A stretch of 64,000 nt of DNA from Ideonella alba (lineage in GTDB: Bacteria; Pseudomonadota; Gammaproteobacteria; Burkholderiales; Burkholderiaceae_C). This document shows, in pieces, positions 1-9,544 of the stretch. Positions within the stretch are counted from its first letter, which is position 1, and every line of letters begins with the position of its first letter. The stretch lies in assembly GCF_018069875.1 (NCBI RefSeq), contig NZ_JAGQDF010000001.1, positions 620,001 to 684,000 of the forward strand, in the 5' to 3' direction. The translations under genes and the position numbers were made by a program. The notes under the pieces are model-generated. The model did not search any database. It was not told the DNA's origin and saw nothing but the letters and a program-made list of their open reading frames with translations.

Positions 1-2
1 TG

Positions 3-1703
3 CTGCTCGAGGGCCTGGCCCACGCCATCATGCGCCGTGCCTACCTGGAGGCCGCGATGTTCGGTGCCGGCGCCCTGCTGGTGGTGTCCATCACCGCGGC
101 CCTGACGGCCGCCAACCTGGACAGCACGATGTTCGCGACGCCGGCGTCCAAGCGCCAACTGACCGAGATCCGGGGACCGATGGAGCGCGAGCTGCAGCGC
201 GTGATCGGCCAGGCCGAGACCGCTCACGCCGCGATGCTGGCCTGGGCCGAGGATGCGGGCCGGAAAGCCGAGATCGAGAAGACCAAGGGCGGCAGCTGCC
301 CCAACCGCGTCAACACGCAAGGTATCGAAGGCCCGGTCACGCTCTGGCGCAAGGACGACAGCCAGATCGCCGCCACCCTGGCCAAGGACTTGTCGGCCCT
401 GCTGGACACTGCGCGCGAGCGCACCAACGAGCTGGTGGCCCTGGGCAAGCCCAGCGATTTCTCCGGCGTCAAGGACGTCTACGAGAAAGCCAATGCGGCC
501 GTGGACGCCGCCGCGCTGCTCACAGCCGGTGGCTCCTACGCACCCGGCGCGCTGCGCACGCTGGAGTCCCAACGCATCAGCAACATCACCTACGGAGGCG
601 GTCAGACCGTCAACTGCGGCGACAGTGGCCGCCTGGTCCTGATCGAGCGCGCGCACTTTGCGCTGACCGCGTTGGCCGCTGTTCAGCCCCCGCCGCGCAT
701 GCAGCCGGCGGTGGACGTGAGCGACCGCAACGACGTGGTGACGCGTGCGCTGCTGCGCAGCATCAACACCGTCGCATCGGTACTGACCTTCGGCCAGGCC
801 GGCTCGTTCGCCGGTGACCAGGCGATGACGCATGCGCTGAAGACCAATGGCGTCTGGAATATCGAGACCCTGCCGATGACGCTGGCCGCGATCGCAGAAA
901 CCACGCTGGCGATCAGCACGCTCTTGCTGGTCCGCCTGGGGCGCCCGCCGTTCTCGGACAACGTCATCGACTGGCTGCGCGCAGCCCGCGAAGGGGGCCG
1001 CCCGCATGGCGTGGTGCGCCGGCTGCTGCTGACCATCGCCACACGGCTGGGCAACCTGTTTTACGTGGTCCCTGAGACCTCGGCGCCGGTGGCCCCCTCC
1101 ATGGCCTCGGGGGGTGGGCGCGGTGCACGCGGCCGCCCGGGCTTCGAGCCGCTGGCACTGCCGCCCGAACCCGACTGTCGCCAGCGCGAGGCCGGCTTCG
1201 CGATGGAACTGCTGCCCTACCACCTGGCCGTCACCGATCGCGACTTCCTGATCATCCCGATCGACGCACAGACCCAGCGCGTGCGCAACATGGCCCATGT
1301 GCTGCGTGCCCAGGGGGTGCTGCAAGCCCTCAACACCTCAGCGGCGCGCGACCTGGTGCGCATGCACCCGGAGGTGGGCGAGTGGCTGGACATGGTATAC
1401 CCGCAGGACAGCCTGCAGCGACACCAGGATCAATCCGGAACCTGGTGGTCTCGCCTGTTCAAGGCCCGCCCTGCTCAGGGTGATCAACGTCGATTCCAGG
1501 TCTTTCAGATCGAACCGACCTATGCCCAGTTCATGCGCCTGCGTCACCTGGATCAACTGACGGCATTCCCAGCTCCGGCCAGGCTTGGGCACGTGCCCGC
1601 CGCTACCAGCAGCGCTGACGACGTTCCGGCGGTCCACCCCACCGCCGGCCGTCACGTCTCGCTGCGCCGGCTGCTGGCGCAGCGCCCAGGTTTCGGCCGC
1701 TGA
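3..1703 (+). CDS. Membrane protein of unknown function, probably 5'-truncated
   Basis: The frame is open from the window edge, so the gene probably starts upstream; the first ATG inside is at 30. Counted from that ATG, a hydrophobic segment lies at about residues 7-28 and a second at about 283-302, with a long polar, Cys-containing region between them and a soluble C-terminal half of about 250 residues. I recognise no family. The topology suggests an inner-membrane protein with a large periplasmic loop and a cytoplasmic tail. A perfect palindrome follows the stop codon. The gene lies just outside the area where the recurrent GACAAA/CGGCA motif occurs, so its membership in the island is uncertain. 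Confidence 0.6.
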   Translation: MLEGLAHAIMRRAYLEAAMFGAGALLVVSITAALTAANLDSTMFATPASKRQLTEIRGPMERELQRVIGQAETAHAAMLAWAEDAGRKAEIEKTKGGSCPNRVNTQGIEGPVTLWRKDDSQIAATLAKDLSALLDTARERTNELVALGKPSDFSGVKDVYEKANAAVDAAALLTAGGSYAPGALRTLESQRISNITYGGGQTVNCGDSGRLVLIERAHFALTALAAVQPPPRMQPAVDVSDRNDVVTRALLRSINTVASVLTFGQAGSFAGDQAMTHALKTNGVWNIETLPMTLAAIAETTLAISTLLLVRLGRPPFSDNVIDWLRAAREGGRPHGVVRRLLLTIATRLGNLFYVVPETSAPVAPSMASGGGRGARGRPGFEPLALPPEPDCRQREAGFAMELLPYHLAVTDRDFLIIPIDAQTQRVRNMAHVLRAQGVLQALNTSAARDLVRMHPEVGEWLDMVYPQDSLQRHQDQSGTWWSRLFKARPAQGDQRRFQVFQIEPTYAQFMRLRHLDQLTAFPAPARLGHVPAATSSADDVPAVHPTAGRHVSLRRLLAQRPGFGR

Positions 1704-1708
1704 GGTGG

Positions 1709-1732
1709 GGCCAGCGCTACGTAGCGCTGGCC
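1709..1732. other. Perfect 24-bp palindrome after the first gene
   Basis: Two 12-base arms (GGCCAGCGCTAC and its exact complement) meet without a spacer, six bases after the stop codon at 1703. There is no T-run, so it is not a classical Rho-independent terminator. It may be a protein-binding site or a weak terminator. The rest of 1733-1907 shows nothing recognisable. Confidence 0.6.
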
Positions 1733-1907
1733 TGCCGACGCGTAGAGGGTGCAGGCCGGACATCGTGCGCTACGACGGCCCAATGGGCATGCCGCGTCCT
1801 CACGCACGGCACCGGGCTCCTCTCGGGGCGCTGGTGGCCTGGCCAGCGGCGGTCCAGGGCCGTCATCGTGCGGGCCTGCACAGCAGGCGGTCCGGGTTCA
1901 GGAGAGG

Positions 1908-2792
1908 TCAGGTCGCTTGGCCCGGCGGCGAGTTGTCGCCTTTGCTACCACCGGCGTTGTCCGCCTGGCCACTGTTGGTTCCGTCCTTGCGCACATCCTC
2001 CGGCGTGGCCTGGCGGGTACTCTGGGCGTCTTGGCCACCGTTGGGTGACCCAGGCGTGTTGTTCGCGTTGTCGGTCGACGGCTCGGGCGGCTTGTCATCG
2101 CTCTTGCTGCGCGCCGCAAAGTAGAAGCTGGTCACTGAGGTCATCAACGTGCCCACCAGCACCAGCAACTGCTTGGCCAGATCGCCCGATTCCGGCGACG
2201 GGCTGGCGCGCAGGTTCACTTGGTAACGGCGATGCTCACGGGGGCAGGCGCGCTCTTGTGCCACGGCGCTGGCAGCGTCGCCTGCACTGCGCGCGCCGCC
2301 TGATGTGTTGCGCGTGATGGCCCCGCTGTCCTGGGCTGCGTCAGTGCAGTAGTCGAACAGCACGTCCTGCACCCGCACGCCAGACTGCAGCAGCAGCGCG
2401 TTGCGCGCGTCCTCGGTCAGGCTGCTCACGCTGTAGATGCCGCCGCCCTTGGCGGTGCTGCGGTACAGCGTGATCGAGATGATGGCGAACAGCACGATCA
2501 GCGACAAGGCGATCACCGCGCGCATCGAGCCCTGTGGCAACGCCAACGGCTGTGTGGGGTCGGTCAGCTCCAGCCGCTTGTAGAGCATGGCCACCAGGGC
2601 CAGCGTGCCCAGCAGGATCATGATGCCCAGGATGGCCAGCACGGGCAGGCCCACGGACTTGACGTCGTCCATGCCCGAGAGGCCGAACACCACCGCCAGC
2701 AGCGGCAGCAGCACCAGCACCGTGCCTACACCGGCGGCGCCGCCGCCGAGCAGGTCCTTCCACGATGTGGGTTCGGGCGTGGTTTGGGGCAT
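1908..2792 (-). CDS. Four-helix membrane protein of unknown function
   Basis: A 294-residue protein with predicted membrane helices near residues 17-38, 47-69, 90-112 and 204-226. A loop of about 90 residues with two Cys lies between helices three and four. The last 65 residues are low-complexity and rich in Asn, Gly, Asp and Pro. I recognise no family. The ATG is preceded by a GGAGG-like element in the sequence CCAGGAGGCCCC. It is transcribed leftward, convergent with the membrane protein at the window edge, and lies just downstream of the NYN-like gene on the same strand. It may be a membrane partner of the conflict island, but nothing in the sequence proves that. Confidence 0.6.
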   Translation of the reverse strand: MPQTTPEPTSWKDLLGGGAAGVGTVLVLLPLLAVVFGLSGMDDVKSVGLPVLAILGIMILLGTLALVAMLYKRLELTDPTQPLALPQGSMRAVIALSLIVLFAIISITLYRSTAKGGGIYSVSSLTEDARNALLLQSGVRVQDVLFDYCTDAAQDSGAITRNTSGGARSAGDAASAVAQERACPREHRRYQVNLRASPSPESGDLAKQLLVLVGTLMTSVTSFYFAARSKSDDKPPEPSTDNANNTPGSPNGGQDAQSTRQATPEDVRKDGTNSGQADNAGGSKGDNSPPGQAT

Positions 2793-2910
2793 GGGGCCTC
2801 CTGGTGGATGTGCCCGCCCCCGGTGTGGAAGCGGTGCGGCCCCATTGTTCGGATCTGCGCGCGCTTGTCGTCCTCAGGCTTGAGGACCGGGCGCGGTGCG
2901 CCGGCGGGTG

Positions 2911-3354
2911 TCAGCGCGCTGCGAAGAGCGGGGCGTGCCCACAGGGCAGGCTGCCCGGCTCGCGCTGCGCGCCGCGCAGCCGAAGCCATTGGCGGCCGGC
3001 ACGCTGCACAAAGCGCTTGAGCGGCGCCAGGTCGCGCTGGGCGCTCACCACCACCACGCGGCCCACGCGCGGGTGCAGCGACAGGTCCTGCACCAGGCAC
3101 TCGTGCAGGGCCTGCAGCGGCGGGCGAGGGGTCATCCCGCAGCTGGGCAGGGTCAGCAGCAGTTCCGTGCCGCGGCGCTCCAGGGCCTGGGCCAGGCGGC
3201 TGTTGTGCGTGGCCGGGCTGCCCAGCGCACGCTGCACCGTCAGCGGCCCCAGCAGGCCGGCCAGCGCCAGCGCGCTGTGGACCAGCGCGGCGTCGGTGGT
3301 GGGCAGGTGGTCCAGGTCCCAGTAGATCGCAATCTCGTCGTCAATGCTGTTCAT
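2911..3354 (-). CDS. Small NYN/LabA-like (PIN-fold) protein, degenerate
   Basis: A 147-residue protein. The opening strand IYWDLDHLP resembles the Asp-containing first strand of NYN/LabA-like nucleases. The segment VVVVSAQRDLAPLKRFVQRAG resembles their late strand-helix unit, usually SGDSDF followed by PL. Several acidic residues expected in an active RNase are missing or moved, so it may be an inactive PIN-fold protein. It is divergent from the first giant NTPase gene, and the gap contains one copy of the 19-bp island motif, so the two are probably co-regulated. The family call rests on pattern recognition only. Confidence 0.45.
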   Translation of the reverse strand: MNSIDDEIAIYWDLDHLPTTDAALVHSALALAGLLGPLTVQRALGSPATHNSRLAQALERRGTELLLTLPSCGMTPRPPLQALHECLVQDLSLHPRVGRVVVVSAQRDLAPLKRFVQRAGRQWLRLRGAQREPGSLPCGHAPLFAAR

Positions 3355-3450
3355 GGTGTGGTCCTGTCAAGGCCGTCGGGGTGGCAACCCGCTGGCGACG
3401 GCCAGTTCGCCAGCAGGTGCTGCCATGCTCGGCATCACGGTGCGCCAGTG

Positions 3451-3469
3451 GCCGACAAATCCCGGCAAA
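3451..3469 (+). promoter_or_regulatory. Island motif, copy 1
   Basis: Reads GCCGACAAATCCCGGCAAA. It lies in the divergent gap between the NYN-like gene (98 bases from its start) and the first giant NTPase gene (74 bases from its ATG). GACAAA and CGGCA are invariant in all nine copies. It is either a promoter element or a regulator site. Confidence 0.6.
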
Positions 3470-3543
3470 CCCGAACCTGTGCAGGCACCCAGGCCAGTCC
3501 GCGCCGCGGGCAGAATCAGTCCACCCACGTGCCCCGCCCACCC

Positions 3544-6500
3544 ATGACGCCCCAGACCCAGAGCCTCTGGATTGCCGCCCTGCCCAACCTCTTGGCCGAG
3601 GGTTGGCACAGCGAGTTGCTCACTCGCCAGGGCAGCGTGCCGCCGCCACTGCTGTACCTGGCCGCCGGCCTGGCAGGGGTGGACGAGGCGGTGGCCACCT
3701 TGCGGAACAGCCTGCCCGTGCTGGCCCAGCTGGCCGCGCCAGTGGATGGCTTGGGCCAGACCGTGCCCTGGGCCGAACGGCCCGAGCGCCAGGTGCAGCG
3801 GGTGGTGCAGGCCCTGCTGGCCGGGCAGCGCCTGGTGGTAGCCGACAACCCGGCCACGCTGGGCCTGGATGCCAGCACCGCCGCGCACAGCCCGCTGGCG
3901 CAAGCCCACCTGTCGCAGGCCATGGACCTGGCAGCCCAGTGGCTGCAACAGGCCTCAGCCGTAGGCCCCCTGGGCGAACCCACCCATCGCCTGGCGCCCT
4001 ACCGGTCATGGCACGCGCCGGATGCCCTGGGCCCGGAATGCCGCCTGCCGGTGGCGCTGGTGGTGGAGCGGCCGTTTCAGGGCCTGGGCCCTGAAGGCGT
4101 GCCGGCGGAGCTGTGCCTGCGCCTGGTGCGGGCCCGCGGTGCGCGGCTGTGCCTGGCCCCGGCGCCCAGCAGTGCCTTGCTGTTGCGTGTGGGCACCGAG
4201 TGGGACGACACCCTGGCGCGCCTGCAACAGCAACTGCAACGCACCCTGGTGCGCAGCCCGGCCTGGCCGCTGGAGGACCTGGCCATCGCCTGGGACCTGC
4301 ACCGCTCGGACGGTGGCGCGCTGGGCGTGGTGGCCGGCGGCTCGGCCGGCGCCAGCTTCGCGCTGGGCGCGCTGTGGCTACTGCGCGGCGCTGCGCCACC
4401 TGACTGGGCACCGCTGCTGCGCCCGCTGCTGCCGCGCCACCTGCGCCGGCTGGCGCTGACCGCCACGCTGGAGCCGGGCTGGGGCCTGGGACCGGTGGGC
4501 GGCGTGCGGGAAAAGGGCCAGGCGCTGCGGCCGCTGGCCCGTGCGCTGGCCCAGGCGGATCCGGCGCACCCGCTGACGCTGGGCGTGTTCCGCGACCAGC
4601 CGCTGCCCCAGGCCCGCCCGGGCGATGTGCCCACCGAACCCTTTGGCACCCTGTGGCACGTGGCCGAGCACCTGGTGCGCCAGGCCGACGCCCTCAGCCC
4701 TGAGCAGCAGCAGCTGTGGCTGGCGCTGGTGGCGCCCGGGCACGAACCCCCTGCGGTTTCACACGCACTGATCAAGGCCGTCGCCGCGCAGCCAGCCCAG
4801 TCGCTGCGCCAATACCTGCTGCGCTGCTGGGCCCAGTGTGGCCTGGCCTTGCGCGGTAGGCTGCACCAGCGCTTTGTGGAGATCGACCTGGAGGTGCCGC
4901 TGGAGGTGGCGGAAGACGCGATGGGCGCCGACGCTCCCTTGCTCCAGCAGGGCGCCGGCCCCTACGACCGCCTGCTCAAGGTGTTGCAGGTGCACGATGC
5001 CAGCAGCCGCCCGCAGGCCTACCTGCTGACCGGCCCCGCCGGTGCCGGCAAGAGCACCTTGCTGCGCCACCACCTCCAGCAGGCTGCGCGCCGGCTGCTG
5101 CAGCACGAGTACGGCAGTTGGGAACCGCGCCCGGACGAGTCCGACGAACCGCCCTGCGAGGTGCCGGTCTACCTGCCGCTCAAGGCCCTGCCGGAAGCCC
5201 TGGAAACGGCCGAGCTGCCCGCCTGGCTGCAGGCGCACTGGGCCGACGCCGGCCCGCCTGAGCTGGCCCAGCTGCTGGCCGGCCGCGGCGCCTGGTTTGA
5301 CGACGGCCTGCGCGCCCGGGTGATGCTGGATGGCCTGAACGAAGTGGCCGTGGCCCGCATGAGCCAGCGCGGCGACCGGGCCGGGGCGGTGGTGGATGCC
5401 GTGCGGGCCCAGCTGCGCCACGCCCTGCCGCTGCTGCTGAGCAAGCGACCGCGCCATCGGGCCACCTTGAGCTTCCCGGTGCTCGAGGTCATGCTGACGG
5501 ATTGGCAGGAGCCCCACATCCGTCGCTACCTCGCAGGTGTCTTCGGGCCCGAGGCGCACGCCGCGCGCTGGGAGGCCCTGGCCGCCGTCAAAGGCGCCGT
5601 GGCCCTGTGCGGCCGGCCCATGCACCTGGCCGCCCAGTGCGAGCTGATGCGCAGCGGCTTTGCGGCCCCGCCGGGCGACCGCGCCGCGCTGTACCAGGCC
5701 TGGCTGTGGCTGCGCCTGCGCCGCTGCTTGGGCCACGCCGAGTGGGAAGACGACACCCGCCAGGTGGACCACACCGTGTGGCAGGAAACCGGCCCCGACA
5801 TCGCCGACCAGCGCCTGCTCACCGCCGCCGACCGCGCCGCCATCGAAGACCACGACGCCTGGCGCCTGGGCCGGGCCCGCCCCTTGCCCATGCAGGGCCA
5901 GCTGCTGCGCAGCCTGGCGCGGCAGGCGCTGGACCAATGGAAGGCCGATGCTGAAGCCGGCCAGGCCGCGGGCGAGCGCACCGCCAACCCCCAGCCCTGG
6001 GCCAGCGTGGCGCCCTGGCTGGCTGCTGCCCAAGTTGCGGTGGATTTCGACACCGATCTGCGCCACCGCTTCGGCCGCGCCGCGCGTGACCTGGGCCTGG
6101 TGCAGCTGGACGATGGCTTCACCGAATGGTGCTTCGATCACCAGAGCTGGGGCGAGTACCTCGCCTCGCTGCACCTGCTGGCCGGCGAGCCCGCGCTGCC
6201 GCCCTGGCTGCTGCAGCGCCTGCAGGCGCCGGCCTTGCCATATGCCACCGACGAAGAGGAAATCGCCGCCTTTGACCAGGCCGAGGCCAGCGCCTGGCGC
6301 GCCGTGCCCCAGGCCGTGTGGGACGAACTGGCCCGCGACGGGCTGAGCGTGCCGGACGAGCACTTCATCAACGGCAACTTTGACAGGCCCGCCGCTGACG
6401 CGCAGGAGTTGGCCCTCATGGAGCGCGTCCTGAGAGAGGAGTCACGCGCAGCCGACTTTGCAGACGGGACCCTAGCCTTCATCGACGAAGGCGAGCAACG

Positions 6501-8166
6501 CGTTTGCCATGCCAACCTGGTGCAGTGGGGCGACACCACCGGCGTGGGCGACAGCCTGGGCCTGGGCCGCCAGGCCTGGCGCGATGCCCAGCAGGCCGGC
6601 GGCGCCGGCTGGCAGTTCCTGGTCACCCAGCGCCTCGATACCGTGTTCCAGGCCCGCTTCTGGGCCTGGCTGGGCGAGCGGCTGGACGACGAACTGCTGC
6701 GCCGCCTCAAGGCCCAGCATGGCCGCCTGAGCCCGCCCCCGGTGGCCGACGGCGCCGAGGTGCTGGGCCTGGCCCTGCTGGGCCTGCCCGAGGACCGGCT
6801 GGCCGCCTGGCTGCAGGCCCTGTGCACGGCCGATGCCACGCCCGGCGTGGCGCCGCTGTGGCCGGCGCTGGAGCACGTGCTGCCCCAGTTGCAGGCCCGG
6901 CTGGAGCCCCAGGGCGCCTGGGGCGAGCGGGCCGCGCCGGCCCTGGCGCCCAAGCAGCGCCCCCCGCCGAACGACGTGCTGCAGCACCTGCGCCGCGTGC
7001 TGCTGCTCACCGCGCTGGATGCAGGCGCCGCCAGCGCGCCCGGCGTGGCCGCCAGCGGCCAGCTGGCCCTGCTGGACGCGCCACCCCCCGTGCCCCTGCC
7101 GGCGCCGCTGCAGGCCCACTGGCAGCGCTTGCGCGCCCAGGCCTTTCAAGGCCCCGGCCAGCGCCTGCGCCGCCGCCTGCAGGCCGGCCTGATGCTGGGC
7201 GCCTTGGGCGACAACCTGCGCTACCAGTTCCGCTGCCCGCAGGTGGCGCCGGGCCAGTTCCAGCCCGGGTTGCGCCCGCATCCGGTGTTGTGGGCTGCCG
7301 TGGGCCGGCCGGGCCGGCTCAGCCGCTTTGCCATCGGCGGCGGGCCCTTTGCGGACGAGCAGCCCGCCTGGGTGGTCCGGCTGCCGGGCTTCCTGGCCTG
7401 CCGGTTGCCGCTCACGGTGGGCGAATGGCAGTGGTTCCTGCCCAGCGCGCAGTCCCAAGGATTCGGCTGGACGATGCAGCACGACCCGCTTTACAACAAC
7501 CCCGCGCAACCCATCACCGGCATCAGCGCCCGGGCCGTGCAGGCCTACGCCGCGTGGGCGCAAGCCTTGTATGCCGACGACCCCCGGCCCTGCCGTGGCG
7601 AGCGGGCCACCCTGCAGGTGCCCACCGAGCTGCAGTGGGAGGCCCTGGCCCGCGGCCCGCTGCGCGGTGTACTGGGCCGCTTTGGCCAGGCCCTGCGCAG
7701 CGGCTGGCGCTGGCGGCGCGCACCAGGCGCCACTGCTGCACTCCACGCCGATGCCCCGACCCGCTACAACCACGCCCGCAGCCGCTGCGGGCGGCCCAGC
7801 CCGGTGGGCGTGTTCAGCCGCGGCATCACGGCGCTGGGCCTGGCCGATGTTCAAGGTCAGGTGTGGGAGTGGTGCGCCAGCGCCCTCACGCCCGAGCAAC
7901 TGGGCCAGGGCTGGCAGCCCGGGCCGCCGCGCGACACGCCGGCCGTTCGGGTGGAGCCGGGCGACGACCGCTTCCGTGCCCTGCGGGGCGGGGCGTTCGA
8001 CCTCACGGCAGCGCAGTGCTGCGCCTCGTTCCGCGACCGCGGCCACCCCGACAGCCACCTCAGCAAGCTCGGCGTGCGCTTGGTGCGTGTGTGGCCGCCC
8101 CATTCAGGACCCCGATCTCCGTGGCGGTGGCTGAGCGACTGGCTCCGCCGAAGGCAGGCCCGGTGA
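3544..8166 (+). CDS. Lon-like protease / NACHT-like NTPase / FGE-CLec giant protein, paralogue 1
   Basis: 1540 residues. The reading frame stays open well upstream because of the high GC content; the ATG at 3544 is chosen because the conserved N-terminus begins there, after the island motif. The Lon (S16)-like domain has its Ser at about 267 in GGSAGASF and its Lys at about 324 in GGVREKGQ. The P-loop GPAGAGKST is near 498-505, and the NACHT-type Walker B, MLDGLNE, has its Asp near 596. The FGE/C-type-lectin domain covers about 1263-1530, ending in GVRLVRVWPPHS. It lacks the catalytic Cys pair of true formylglycine-generating enzymes, so I expect a binding role. The C-terminus has about 20 extra residues compared with paralogues 3 and 4. 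Inferred role: a regulated sensor or effector ATPase with a proteolytic domain. The next gene, a trypsin-like protease, is convergent. Confidence 0.75.
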   Translation: MTPQTQSLWIAALPNLLAEGWHSELLTRQGSVPPPLLYLAAGLAGVDEAVATLRNSLPVLAQLAAPVDGLGQTVPWAERPERQVQRVVQALLAGQRLVVADNPATLGLDASTAAHSPLAQAHLSQAMDLAAQWLQQASAVGPLGEPTHRLAPYRSWHAPDALGPECRLPVALVVERPFQGLGPEGVPAELCLRLVRARGARLCLAPAPSSALLLRVGTEWDDTLARLQQQLQRTLVRSPAWPLEDLAIAWDLHRSDGGALGVVAGGSAGASFALGALWLLRGAAPPDWAPLLRPLLPRHLRRLALTATLEPGWGLGPVGGVREKGQALRPLARALAQADPAHPLTLGVFRDQPLPQARPGDVPTEPFGTLWHVAEHLVRQADALSPEQQQLWLALVAPGHEPPAVSHALIKAVAAQPAQSLRQYLLRCWAQCGLALRGRLHQRFVEIDLEVPLEVAEDAMGADAPLLQQGAGPYDRLLKVLQVHDASSRPQAYLLTGPAGAGKSTLLRHHLQQAARRLLQHEYGSWEPRPDESDEPPCEVPVYLPLKALPEALETAELPAWLQAHWADAGPPELAQLLAGRGAWFDDGLRARVMLDGLNEVAVARMSQRGDRAGAVVDAVRAQLRHALPLLLSKRPRHRATLSFPVLEVMLTDWQEPHIRRYLAGVFGPEAHAARWEALAAVKGAVALCGRPMHLAAQCELMRSGFAAPPGDRAALYQAWLWLRLRRCLGHAEWEDDTRQVDHTVWQETGPDIADQRLLTAADRAAIEDHDAWRLGRARPLPMQGQLLRSLARQALDQWKADAEAGQAAGERTANPQPWASVAPWLAAAQVAVDFDTDLRHRFGRAARDLGLVQLDDGFTEWCFDHQSWGEYLASLHLLAGEPALPPWLLQRLQAPALPYATDEEEIAAFDQAEASAWRAVPQAVWDELARDGLSVPDEHFINGNFDRPAADAQELALMERVLREESRAADFADGTLAFIDEGEQRVCHANLVQWGDTTGVGDSLGLGRQAWRDAQQAGGAGWQFLVTQRLDTVFQARFWAWLGERLDDELLRRLKAQHGRLSPPPVADGAEVLGLALLGLPEDRLAAWLQALCTADATPGVAPLWPALEHVLPQLQARLEPQGAWGERAAPALAPKQRPPPNDVLQHLRRVLLLTALDAGAASAPGVAASGQLALLDAPPPVPLPAPLQAHWQRLRAQAFQGPGQRLRRRLQAGLMLGALGDNLRYQFRCPQVAPGQFQPGLRPHPVLWAAVGRPGRLSRFAIGGGPFADEQPAWVVRLPGFLACRLPLTVGEWQWFLPSAQSQGFGWTMQHDPLYNNPAQPITGISARAVQAYAAWAQALYADDPRPCRGERATLQVPTELQWEALARGPLRGVLGRFGQALRSGWRWRRAPGATAALHADAPTRYNHARSRCGRPSPVGVFSRGITALGLADVQGQVWEWCASALTPEQLGQGWQPGPPRDTPAVRVEPGDDRFRALRGGAFDLTAAQCCASFRDRGHPDSHLSKLGVRLVRVWPPHSGPRSPWRWLSDWLRRRQAR
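7978..8107 (+). repeat. FGE 3' cassette, copy 1: conserved flanks around a variable core
   Basis: A 20-base left block (GCCCTGCGGGGCGGGGCGTT, 7978-7997) and a 34-base right block (8074-8107) are identical to those in the genes ending at 33345 and 42527. The bases between encode different residues in each gene. Most variable codons end in C. The conserved tail CCCCATTCAG lies at the end of the right block. Confidence 0.6.
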
Positions 8167-8320
8167 CAGGACGGCGTTCAGCCTGCGGGCGGCCGGCGCG
8201 CTTGGGTTGCCCACATGCCGCCGCCAGCCGCCCAGCGGGCGGCCCGGGGCCTGGCCGAGGCGGCTGAAGTGCTGGTATTGGCCTTCGGTCCACCAGTGCC
8301 CGTCCAATTGAACAGCGGTC

Positions 8321-9544
8321 TCAGGGGCTCAGGACCAGGCTCACCGGGCCGTTGGGCAGTGCACCAGGGCCCTCGCTGTAGCGCGCCGGGTCAAGAATGT
8401 CCCAGATCGGGATCACGAAGGACACGCCCCGGTCCACATTGCCGGCGATGTGCATGCCCACCAGCGTGGGGTCGTCGTCGTCATTGCGCAGCAACACTGC
8501 GCAACCGCTGTCACCGGCCAGGGTGCGTTCGCCAAAGCGGACCTGCAACTCCATCACCTGGTGGTGGATCACATCCACCACGCCATTCGCAAAGTCGTAG
8601 CTCAAAGGCAGTAACAGCGTATGGCTGTGGATGGATCGCTCAGCGCTCAGCGGCAGAAGGCTGCTGTCACCCCGCAAGGGGTTGTCGCGCGGTGCCGCAA
8701 TGATCAACTGCCCTCCCTGCGCCAGCAACGCGTCCAACTCAGGTTCGTTGCGCACATACGGGCGTGAGGCGGACAGCTGCCGGCCACCAAAGAGGGCCGA
8801 CAGTGCGTTCGGCCTCAGCACCTCGGCCAGTTGCACGTCAAAGCTCCTTTGGTTTCCGGCGCGCAGGTAGCCACCCAGGTCAGCGGCACGCGCCACTGTC
8901 TGTGAGCTGTCCTTCCTGGGGCGCGTCGGTGCGCCCGGCGCTCGGCCCACACCGTCCAGCGCAGGCAGCGGGCTCAGCACGTGAATCGGTGCCAATGCGT
9001 AGCGTTGGCTGCCCACCTTCAATACCCAGGCGAGGGCGCCACGCGACCTGACGCCATCGCTGTTTTCGCTGAGCACCGACAGACTGCCCTGCGCCACGCC
9101 ACCCAGCAGGCGGGACTCGTCCTGCACGTCGGTGGGCACGGCCACGGGTTGCTCCTGGCCGTCGATGGACACCGGCGTGAGCAGCTCCGTTGGCAGGCGT
9201 TGCGCGGGCTGACGCGCCAACTGGTCCGCGGTGAGCTTGCGCCGGACCACGAAGATCACACAGGGTTCATTGTGCAGGTGCTCGATGCCCTCTGAGTCGT
9301 TTCGCCGCCGCAGCCCCGACACGACGGCCACCACCTGCTTTACCCTTTGCACCCACTCGACGCGTCGGCACTCGGCCAGACAGCGAGCCAGCTGCATTTG
9401 CCTGGTCGCGGGCAGTGACAACCAGCGCTTGCGGGCCTCCAACAGCATGGCCTCATCAGGCTGGGCGTTCAATTGCTCCCAACCGCGCGATGCGGCCCGC
9501 CGCCTGGCGGCCGCGGCAGGTCGACGGGGATTCACTTCACGCAT
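8321..9544 (-). CDS. Trypsin-like serine protease
   Basis: 407 residues. A chymotrypsin-fold catalytic triad is readable: His about 188 in APIHVLS, Asp about 236 in FDVQLAEV, and Ser about 346 in LAGDSGCAVLL followed by LVGMHIAG. The N-terminal 100 residues are Arg-rich and resemble no domain I know. There is no signal peptide, so it probably acts in the cytoplasm. The start at 9544 overlaps the end of the lipoprotein gene by 13 bases, so the two are co-translated. Trypsin-like peptidases are known companions of NACHT-type NTPase conflict systems, where they may cleave a partner upon activation; that role is inferred here. Codon use is visibly less GC-biased than in the neighbouring giant gene. 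Confidence 0.7.
   Translation of the reverse strand: MREVNPRRPAAAARRRAASRGWEQLNAQPDEAMLLEARKRWLSLPATRQMQLARCLAECRRVEWVQRVKQVVAVVSGLRRRNDSEGIEHLHNEPCVIFVVRRKLTADQLARQPAQRLPTELLTPVSIDGQEQPVAVPTDVQDESRLLGGVAQGSLSVLSENSDGVRSRGALAWVLKVGSQRYALAPIHVLSPLPALDGVGRAPGAPTRPRKDSSQTVARAADLGGYLRAGNQRSFDVQLAEVLRPNALSALFGGRQLSASRPYVRNEPELDALLAQGGQLIIAAPRDNPLRGDSSLLPLSAERSIHSHTLLLPLSYDFANGVVDVIHHQVMELQVRFGERTLAGDSGCAVLLRNDDDDPTLVGMHIAGNVDRGVSFVIPIWDILDPARYSEGPGALPNGPVSLVLSP

Noticed and set aside
2896-3543. In-frame extension of the first giant gene upstream of 3544
   Set aside because: The frame is open only because of the high GC content. It is antisense to the NYN-like gene and contains the island motif, and the other paralogues have no such extension.
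8104-8307. Minus-strand frame with TTG start beginning LDGHWWTEGQYQHFSRLG
   Set aside because: Looks protein-like at first, but it has no ribosome site, turns low-complexity and overlaps the end of giant paralogue 1 in antisense.
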